Assembly: GCF_001279725.1 (NCBI RefSeq)
Contig: NZ_LGDE01000226.1
Span: forward strand, 124,001 to 188,000
DNA: 64,000 nucleotides
From: Streptomyces sp. WM4235
GTDB lineage: Bacteria > Actinomycetota > Actinomycetes > Streptomycetales > Streptomycetaceae
Direction: 5' to 3'
Shown: positions 17,601-24,500 of the stretch, piece by piece
How positions within the stretch are numbered: the first letter of the stretch is position 1
Layout of the letters: every line of letters starts with the position of its first letter
Translations under genes and position numbers: made by a program
Notes under the pieces: generated by a model
Seen by the model: the letters and a program-made list of their open reading frames with translations, nothing else
Told to the model about the DNA's origin: nothing
Databases searched by the model: none

Positions 17601-18096
17601 CGGCCCAGTCACCCGAAACACCCGGGTCGCCCGAAGCACCCGAGTCGCCTGAAGCACCCGGGTCGCCCGAGTCGCCTGAAGCGCCCTGCCGGCCGATCTG
17701 ATTCGCGAGGTAGCTGTGCAGGGAGTACAGGCGGTAGCCGATGCTCGCGTACACGCCGACCCGCTCGGAGGTGCCGGCATGACCGCCGTCCTCCAGCGCG
17801 TGGTGGCAGCACTCCAGGAACAGCCGCTGCTGGGGGTCGGTCAGGGTGGCCTCGCGGCCGCTCATCCCGAAGAAGGCGGCGTCGAAGCCGTCGATGTCGG
17901 GCAGCAGCGCGCTCGCGCCCGTGAAGTCCGGGGCCCGGTAGAGGTCTTCGGGTAACCCGGCGGCCGCGAATTCGTCGTCGGTGAAGGGGCGTACGTGCGA
18001 TGCGCCGGAGCGGATGTCGTCCCAGTACCGCGCGGGTGTGTCAGCCCCCGGAAACCTCAGCGCCATCCCGATGACTGCCACGCGCCGGTCCTGCAT
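14638..18096 (-). CDS. Type I polyketide synthase module, KS-AT-ACP
   Basis: The 1152-residue protein carries a ketosynthase (Cys near residue 199 in ATACSSGLVS, His in EAHGTGTYKGDP and in GHLDSAAG). Next comes an acyltransferase with Ser near 665 in GHSVGEYAA and a downstream AFH motif that points to malonyl-CoA. An acyl carrier protein follows (GLGADSLQL, Ser near 989). No ketoreductase, dehydratase or loading domain is present, so the product should stay a beta-keto thioester. A coiled-coil-like tail (EIAELSRQIDLLAE) may dock to the next protein. The ATG at 18096 has a GAGGGAGGGAG ribosome-binding site and overlaps the exporter gene by 56 nt. The KS contains an unusual Gly-Ala-Ser-Gly-Asp repeat insertion near residues 135-160. 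Confidence 0.9.
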   Translation of the reverse strand: MQDRRVAVIGMALRFPGADTPARYWDDIRSGASHVRPFTDDEFAAAGLPEDLYRAPDFTGASALLPDIDGFDAAFFGMSGREATLTDPQQRLFLECCHHALEDGGHAGTSERVGVYASIGYRLYSLHSYLANQIGRQGASGDSGDPGASGDSGASGDPGVSGDWAEVKQIQVGNYPDFTANRAAFRLGLTGPAVNVATACSSGLVSVHLACQALLAGDADLMVVGSAALHLPQITGHRHVRGSTLSRTGAVRAFDAAADGTVGGNGVAAVLLKPLAKALADGDTVHGVILGSAVTNDGADKAGFAAPGVAGQRDAVLGALANAGVGADTIGYLEAHGTGTYKGDPIEFAALTEAYRRHTDRTGFCALGSTKPAIGHLDSAAGLAGLIKALLVLRHATIPPLVNLTRPNPLLGVDDSPFTLPRQAAPWAADGPRRAGVHSIGMGGTNAHVILEEAPHAPARPPGGPLPALLPLSAQSPRALEDSARALRDTLRRRPDLAPADVLTTLALGRRHLRHRLVVTAPAGRLAEALDAYLGDPARYDGAQPPAARAAAPVRADGVTAHHTGTVEAQAPTAPAFVFSGQGSGRPGMAGALAARFPQAAEVLRECARIHREETGEDHFLARVVTGEGPGRWDTDFAQPAIFALQVAQARLWRYLGVTPSAVAGHSVGEYAALCVAGAFTVEDGMRLLCRRGRLMQGTEPGAMLAVFSPLERVRELLDALGRSAHGRLELAVSNGPAQHVVAGRPAAVEAARSWLAERGETSEPLPVDRAFHTALLDPVLDEFRAVADKVELHPVQVEFVSGLDGRTRPIGWLPDADYLVRQARHTADFHAALGTLAPVGVLVELGHGAPLTGLARRAVPDATCVPTWPATPVRREGGDPGADADGPWTAVARLHCAGVSVDWAALLDGCAGRRVPLPLYPFQRRSYWTGPPPHSGPEADRAPTNQGSMEDGMTERDVLRRVLELTARHLGYDLAEVRAGQTFIGLGADSLQLIGMLRQLEAEFGVRIAIRDVLEDAGTPELTARLIASRSSGASGSSVDGGASGSSGASGSSVGSGTPLFAEPEEPAPLTVLAPAPAPAPAPVPAPAPVPVPVSAPAPVVESARPSATEYAHRAEIAELSRQIDLLAETQAAMLVQLSEAMTLLGAERAR
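14934..15006. repeat. In-frame repeat coding Ser/Gly-rich linker after the ACP
   Basis: Repeated GAGGAACCGGACGC units on the plus strand encode GASGSS-type repeats on the minus strand, between the carrier protein and the C-terminal coiled-coil tail of the polyketide synthase. Confidence 0.75.
17611..17684. repeat. 9/18-bp in-frame repeat inside the ketosynthase domain
   Basis: Alternating ACCCGGGTCGCC and GAAGC/GAGTCGCC units encode a GDSGDPGASGD-type collagen-like run at about residues 135-160 of the ketosynthase, before the active-site Cys. Confidence 0.8.
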
Positions 18097-19384
18097 CGCC
18101 GCTCCCTCCCTCGTCGCTGTCCGCCGTCGCCTTCCGCGACGCGTTGCGCTGCCAGAGCACCTGTGCCACGAAGACCAGGGCCACGAGGATGGCGGCGCCG
18201 TGCGCGACGGCGACGACCGACAGCGGGGTGAAGGCGTCCAGCGCGGTCGCGACCACGATCATCCCGATGCCGAAGCCGAGGTTCTCGACGGTCGCGGAGA
18301 GCCCGAAGGCGTGGGTGCGCAGGTCGCTGGGGAGGGTCTGCAGGTGCGAGGTGTACGAGACTTCGGTGACCCCGTCGGCCGCCCCGGCGAGCAGGGCGAT
18401 CACGATCGTCGCCGCCCACGGGAACCCGGCGAACGCCAGGATGAAGGTGCCCGACATGACGATGGTGCCGAGTCCGAAGCCAAGCGATCCGACGGCGCGT
18501 TCGGTGCGCTTCGCGTACCGGCGCAGCACCTGTTGGGCGAGGACGTTGCCGATGGCCCACACGCACCAGAAGACGCTGACGAAGACGGCCGGGGAGTCGG
18601 CGTCGAGTCGGGTGGAGTACACGGGCAGGGCGGCGTTGTGCGAGGACGACCCCAGTGCGTCGACCCCGCGCAACGCCACCATCAGCAGCAGGGCGGGGGC
18701 CGCTCCCAGCGCGGCGAGCGCGGCGGAGGACCGGATCTTCCCCTTCGTCCCCTCGGCGCCCTCCGGGTCGCCCTTGCCCTTCGCGCCGTCGGCCGTGGCG
18801 TCGGCCGCGTCCCGGGTCATCGGCAGCAGGGCGACGGTGAGGGCGCAGACCAGGAAGGTGCCCATGTCCGCGAGGAAGGCGGCGGTGTAGCCCATCAGCG
18901 AGACCACGACGCCCGAGGAGGCGAAGCCGGCCACCATGGCCATGGAACGCCAACTGACCATCAGCGAGTTGGCCCACGTGGTGCGGCCCTCGCCGACCAT
19001 GTGCGGGATCGAGCTGCGGAACGCGACCATGAACAGGGTGCCCGCGGCGCCGACCACGGCGGAGACGGTGAACAGCGAGGCCGTGTGGTACTCGTCCGGC
19101 ACCAGCACGAGGAGCAGCATCGCCGCCGCCTGGAGCAGGTTCGCCCAGAGCATGGCGCCCTTGGCGGACCAGCGGGCCAGGAGCGGTCCGGCGACCAGAC
19201 CGGTCAGGAACCCGGCGGCGAACCGCACGGTCATGAACGCGCCCACGGCCAAAGCCCGGTTGGTCACCGCGTACACGTACAGGTTCAGCGCGACCAGGTT
19301 GAGGAAGGTGCCGTACGAGGAGATCGCGTAACCGGCCACCAGGATCCGGTACCGACGCTCCTTGAGAGCCGTGCCGGAGGTCAC
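18041..19384 (-). CDS. MFS exporter of the biosynthetic locus
   Basis: The 447-residue protein has about 12 hydrophobic segments in two halves joined by a charged linker (AADATADGAKGKGDPEG region), as in MFS exporters related to siderophore and bacilysin efflux proteins. GTG at 19384 is preferred because its first bases overlap the stop codon of a 16-codon leader frame that has a perfect ribosome-binding site. Starting at the alternative 19477 would add an atypical Arg-rich N-terminus. The 3' end overlaps the polyketide synthase gene by 56 nt. First structural gene of the operon, it is probably the self-protecting exporter. Confidence 0.82.
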   Translation of the reverse strand: MTSGTALKERRYRILVAGYAISSYGTFLNLVALNLYVYAVTNRALAVGAFMTVRFAAGFLTGLVAGPLLARWSAKGAMLWANLLQAAAMLLLVLVPDEYHTASLFTVSAVVGAAGTLFMVAFRSSIPHMVGEGRTTWANSLMVSWRSMAMVAGFASSGVVVSLMGYTAAFLADMGTFLVCALTVALLPMTRDAADATADGAKGKGDPEGAEGTKGKIRSSAALAALGAAPALLLMVALRGVDALGSSSHNAALPVYSTRLDADSPAVFVSVFWCVWAIGNVLAQQVLRRYAKRTERAVGSLGFGLGTIVMSGTFILAFAGFPWAATIVIALLAGAADGVTEVSYTSHLQTLPSDLRTHAFGLSATVENLGFGIGMIVVATALDAFTPLSVVAVAHGAAILVALVFVAQVLWQRNASRKATADSDEGGSGDAGPARGSHRDGAEVSGG

Positions 19385-19431
19385 GGATGGGCCTGTGGCG
19401 CGAAGGCGTCGTCCCGAACCGAACCAGACAT
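19381..19431 (-). CDS. 16-residue leader peptide translationally coupled to the exporter
   Basis: ATG at 19431 is preceded at 6 nt by GAGGGGGAAG, the strongest ribosome-binding site in the region. The frame encodes MSGSVRDDAFAPQAHP, and its TGA overlaps the GTG of the exporter gene as GTGA. It may serve only to deliver ribosomes to the exporter start. Attenuation is possible but no obvious regulatory codon run is present. Confidence 0.45.
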   Translation of the reverse strand: MSGSVRDDAFAPQAHP

Positions 19432-19512
19432 GGATGACTTCCCCCTCGAACGCCCGCGCAGAGTGCCTGGCGAACATAAACCGGCGGCCCTGCGCTCATA
19501 GGGATATCGGGT

Positions 19513-19531
19513 TGCACGAATGTAATGTGCA
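19513..19531. promoter_or_regulatory. Inverted repeat overlapping the regulator start codon
   Basis: TGCAC at 19513-19517 and GTGCA at 19527-19531 form a 5-9-5 inverted repeat overlapping the ATG at 19525. Its place between the divergent regulator and operon would suit an autoregulatory site. The arms are short and chance is not excluded. Confidence 0.3.
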
Positions 19532-20535
19532 CAGTTGTGAAGCAAGATCATTTCGGCACAGTCGGATGCGATTGCGACGAATCGCCCCCAAACCCCCAGC
19601 CCTGCACGGCCGCTCTGACCGCCTACCGCACGGCGCTGCGCGAGGGCCGCGCCCCGCGCGAGGGGCTGCCGTCCTGTCTGTGGAGGCTCCATCTCGTCAT
19701 GGAGGACCGCGAGGACCCCGGGTACGCCGTACCCGTCACACCCGCCGCCGCGACCTTCGCCACGCTGGGCCCACTGGAGGACCTCCTCGCGGAGCAGCGC
19801 CGCTCCGTGCGCGCCGCGAAGGCCCGGCTGTCCGTCTTCGAGGCGGTGTACGCGCAGGAGCAGGACGCGGCGCGCCCCGCCCCGGTCCGACTCGTCGGCC
19901 AGGACGTCATCAGCGCCACGCTGGAGGCGGCCGTCGGCTGCTGCCGGGAGGAACTGCGCACCGTGCAGCCCGGCGGCGGACGCCCCGAAGGGGCCCTCGC
20001 CGAGGCCCTGGAGCGGGACCTGCGCGCGCTGGAACGAGGCGTGCGCCAACGAACCCTCTACCAACACACCGTCCAGACACACCGACCCACCATGTGGTAC
20101 ATCGAGCAGGTCACGGCGGCCGGCGCCGAGGTCCGCAGCCAGGCCGAGATCATCGAACGCGTCATCATCTGCGATCAGGACGTGGCGTTCATCCAACTGT
20201 CCGACGAACCCGCCGAGGGCGCACTGCACATCGACGACCCGTCGCTGGTGCGTTTCCTGACCCGGTACTTCGACCAGACCTGGGAGCGTTCCACCCCGAT
20301 CCTCCCCACCGGTTCCGCCTCCCGCGGCCCGATCGTCACCTCCGACCTGCAACGGACCATCCTGCGCGCGGTGATCGGCGGCGAGACCGACAGCTCCATC
20401 GCCCGCCGACTGGGCATGAGCCGCCGCAGCGTCGCCGAACACATACGCAAAGTCTCCCTGGAACTGGGCAGCGGAAGCCGGGCCCAACTCGGCTACCTGC
20501 TGGCCGCGTCGGGCCTGCTGGACGACGAGAGCTGA
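19525..20535 (+). CDS. LuxR-type (HTH) pathway regulator
   Basis: The 336-residue protein ends in a LuxR/GerE-like helix-turn-helix (about residues 272-336; SSIARRLGMSRRSVAEHIRKV). The N-terminal 260 residues show no receiver, PAS or ATPase motif that I recognise; there is a Cys-rich start (CDCDE) and a helical charged middle. No convincing ribosome-binding site precedes the ATG, so the mRNA may be leaderless. It is divergent from the exporter-synthase operon, with only about 93 nt between the regulator start and the leader frame, and is the natural candidate to control it. Confidence 0.78.
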   Translation: MCTVVKQDHFGTVGCDCDESPPNPQPCTAALTAYRTALREGRAPREGLPSCLWRLHLVMEDREDPGYAVPVTPAAATFATLGPLEDLLAEQRRSVRAAKARLSVFEAVYAQEQDAARPAPVRLVGQDVISATLEAAVGCCREELRTVQPGGGRPEGALAEALERDLRALERGVRQRTLYQHTVQTHRPTMWYIEQVTAAGAEVRSQAEIIERVIICDQDVAFIQLSDEPAEGALHIDDPSLVRFLTRYFDQTWERSTPILPTGSASRGPIVTSDLQRTILRAVIGGETDSSIARRLGMSRRSVAEHIRKVSLELGSGSRAQLGYLLAASGLLDDES

Positions 20536-21552
20536 CGCCCGGGGGTGGGGCGGGCGCGGGGATTCGGGCGGCGCGGACGGCTCGGCGGCGCGGAGCACGG
20601 GCCCTGGTCCCGGTCCTCTGAGAGCCGGCCTGCAATGGCCTCACCCAACTCATCACCCTGGCATCACTCGCGGTGATCCATTCGGGGCACGGAAGGGGGA
20701 CGACCGCGCCTAGTGGTCGCAGCCGGCGTCGAAGACCAGCCGTACTTCCAGCCCCCATACAACTGTCGGTCAGTGCGGAACTCGAGTCGCCCGGGAGTGT
20801 GCGGCTAAAACCTGAAGGCGCTTTTGGAGTTCCACTTGAACCAGCTCGTCGGGGGTTTACTCCGCGAGGGGTGAGGCCTCAGGTCGGCCATTCCCTGGCC
20901 TTTATCGGGCAACCCCAACACAATCCGCGCGCTCGCGGCGGCGGTACGGTTTCACTCGACTTCGACGAAGCGGAATGCGTCCGCGCAGGCCCACCCTCGC
21001 GGGGATCCCGGACGGCGGTGTCGATCTCCTCTCCGAGGAGATCGAATCCTTTCAGCCACACCTCTACCGTAGGGCTATCGTCGTCCCGTCGGCTGCCTCG
21101 GGCACAGCTTCGGCGCCCTCCACGGAAGGCGCCTATGCGGTATGAGTTCGGCTCGGCAAGGTCGGTAACCACCCCCAGTTCGCCGGGTCGACGCCTGCGG
21201 CGAGGCGCCAACAGACCTACCCTCGGCCAGGCGCCCTGGGGCGCGCCTTGGACTGCCTCCTCACCTCGGAACGGGTGGATTCCGATGTCAAGCGCGGTCT
21301 GACCGCAGGTCGCCAGAAGCGGAACCGGGCTGTACGAGTAACGAACCTGCCCCTTGTTCCCTCGCCTCCGACGCCGACCTCGATTACGCCGCGGCTACTT
21401 CCGGGGCACTGGCTGCACATTCAACGAGGATCCTTTGAGTTCTGCACACCAAGTGATCACCATCACGGAAAGGTGCATGCATCAACACATCGACCAAATG
21501 GGGTGGCCGACCTGTCGAATTCATTTGACAGGCGAGTCCTTGTGAGGGAACT
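20536..21552. other. About 1 kb without a supported gene
   Basis: No frame looks like a complete protein. A 10-bp stem with a 3-nt loop sits at 21022-21044. On the minus strand short stretches read like protein, for example the frame around 20960-21170 (residues VEVWLKGFDLLGEEID), but they are cut short. These may be decayed gene pieces. The region separates the biosynthetic locus from the RHS toxin locus. Confidence 0.4.
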
Positions 21553-24500
21553 GTGAGCCCGATCTTTGTCCGTTCAATGTTCACAGCGAGGAACTCCACC
21601 TTGAGGCGATCAACTTCCCGTTCGTGGATATCGAGGCCGGGGGCCTCGCCACACGAACATGCTTTTCGGACACGGTTACGACCGATTTCCGGCGTCGCGG
21701 TGCTGTCTCTGAGCCTTGGCCTTCTGGCCGCACCGACCGCTGCCGCAGCAGCAACCGGCGGCGGTGATCGCACCTTCGGCCCCGCCGACACGAGCTGGCC
21801 CGCCTTACCGCCCAAGACCCCGACCGCGGACGAGGCGGCGCTCGACAAGGCGCGGGCCCAGGCCAAAAGCACGGGCAAGCCCGTCGTCGTCGGCTTTCTG
21901 ACCACGGCGACCTCGCAGACCGTCGCCAACCCCGACGGCACCCTCGGTACTGACGCCTCTCCCATTCCACAGCGCGTGCGCAAGGCCGATGGCACCTGGC
22001 AGGGCATCGACACCACGCTGCGGGTCAGCGCTGACGGCACGATCACGCCGGCTGCCGTGCCGTCGAAGCTGGCGTTCTCCGGCGGCGGTCGGGGCCCGAT
22101 GGCCACCATGGCCACGGGCGACGGCAAGAAACTCGCCATCAAGGCTCCGTTCTCGCTGCCCGAGCCCGTGCTCAACGGCGACAGCGCTCTCTACGCGAAC
22201 GTTCTGCCCGATGTCGACCTGGAGCTGACCGCCACCACGCTCGGTGGCTGGCGTCAGGTCCTGGTGGTGCGCACCGCGCAGGCCGCAGCGAATCCCGCGG
22301 TCAGGAAGCTGCATCTGGACGTGGTCGCCGACGGGTTGACGGTGAGCGCGGACGTGGCAGGCAACCTCAGGGCGGCCGACGCGGACGGGAAGTCCCGCTT
22401 CACCGCTCCCACTCCGGTGATGTGGGACTCCGCCGTGCCCGCCGGCCGGCAGGAGGCCCCGGCCGGTCCCTCGGCCCGGTCCATGCCCGCCGACGGCCAG
22501 AGAAGTGGTTCCACCCCGGATGGTTCGACCTCGGACGGGCCCGGCGCGGGCGCCACCGTTGCCAAGGTCGCCGCCACCGCCACCAGCGGAGGCATAGACC
22601 TGGTCCCTGACGCCCAGGCCCTCGGCCAGGGCACCGGTCCGTGGTTCATCGACCCGGGCTGGAATCCGACCACGGACAGCAATGGGGTACAGGCCTGGGC
22701 TCAGGTCCAGGAGGCGTTCCCGGCCACCAACGAGTACAACGGCACGCAGTTCGGACAGGACATTCCGGCCTCGGGCTACTGCGGCTACATCAACTCCGCG
22801 TCCAACTGCGAGCCGACGGGGCGCACCCGAGCCTACTTCCAGGTGGGCATCGAGCGGTTCCTGCACGACCGGTCTGCGGTGGTGCTCGAAGCGCGGCTGA
22901 AGGCGACCGTCGTCAGCTCCTCCAGCCCGTCCACCAAGACCCCGATGGGCCTGTACGACACGGGCACCATCAGCGACCCGACCAGCTGGAACCGCCAGCC
23001 GTGCGGGACCGGTTCCGTCATGGCCGGCTGCCGGAACATCGGCACGGTGTGGATATCAGGTACCGGCGAGATCGACTACGGCGTCCGCGACACCATCAAG
23101 ACGGCCGTCGCGAAAGGCTGGCCCAACTTCACCTTCGGCTTCGCCCCCGACGACGAGTACAACAAGTACTACCGCCAGCACTTCAGCGCCAAAGGAGGCG
23201 AAGCCCCGCACCTCGTCGTCACGTACGACATCAAGCCCACGGTGAGCACCCCCCGCACGACTCCGACGCCAGGGTTCGCTAGCACCAACAGCTTCGCTCC
23301 CTGCAGCCCGTGGAACACCGCGGGCTGGCTCGGAGCCAACACCGGCGCCGCACTCACCGTGAATGCCAATTCGCCCACTGGCCAGACCCTCAACACCAGT
23401 TTCAAGCTCTGGGACAACGACAACGGCAACAGCACCTCGAACTTCGCCACTGGCTGGGTGTCCGGCGGAGACGTCACGGTGGGTTCCGGTGCTCTGACCG
23501 ACGGCCACCGCTACGGCTGGCAGGCCCAGACCACGGACGACACCCTTGCCAGTGACGTCAGCACCCCCTGCTTCTTCCAGGTCGACCGCACACCGCCCAC
23601 CGCCACCGTCGTGTCTGCCGACTTCCCCGCTTCGGGCACGCTCAACGCCAAGCCGCTGAAGTACGCCGGTGAGGCGGGAACATTCACCCTCACCGGGACG
23701 GATCCCGGTCCCGTCGGTGGCGGCCGATCCTCGGGGTTGGCCTGTGCCCGCTGGACCACCGACCCGGTCAGAGCCGCCGCGACGGACTGGAAGTGCACCG
23801 ACACCACGGCGGGCATCGTCAAACTGACGGACGGTACCGCTGACATCCGGGTCACGCCCGCGCGGTGGGGCACGAACTTCGTCTACCTGCAGACGCAGGA
23901 CGACGCGGGCAACGTGTCGCAGCCCGCCGTGTACGGCTACTACGCGCCGTCCAACCCGAACAACCCCGCCAAGCCCGTCTTCGGTGACGTCAGCGGTGAC
24001 CGAGTCCCGGACATCCTGCTGTCGGACTCCGCAGGTGATCTACGTCGGATCGGCGGCGGGACCGACCCCAACACCGCGTCCAACGCGCCCTTCAAGACGC
24101 CTGACGACACGGACCCCCGGGCCGCGTTCAAGGCGTCGCCGTCCGGGAACGGTTGGGCGAACACTCAAGTCACCCACCGAGGCAGCCTCGGCTCCAAGAA
24201 CGTCGACGACCTCATCGCCCACCAACCCGGCGACTCCGAGCTCTATGTCTATCCCAACGACGTCACCAGCGGACGTTTCGACGGCCAGGCTCCCATCAAG
24301 GCCGGCAAACCCACCAGCTGCGTCGCGTCGGACGGTTCCACCAGCGTGACCTGCACCCAGTACGGTTACGGATCCGACTGGTCGAAAACGACGCAGATCG
24401 CAGCCTTCGGCGCCTTGGACGGCGACTCCGCCGTCCGGGAGGGCACCGGCGAGTACACCCTGCACCGCTCCAGCCTGCTGTTCGTGGAGAACGGGCGGCT

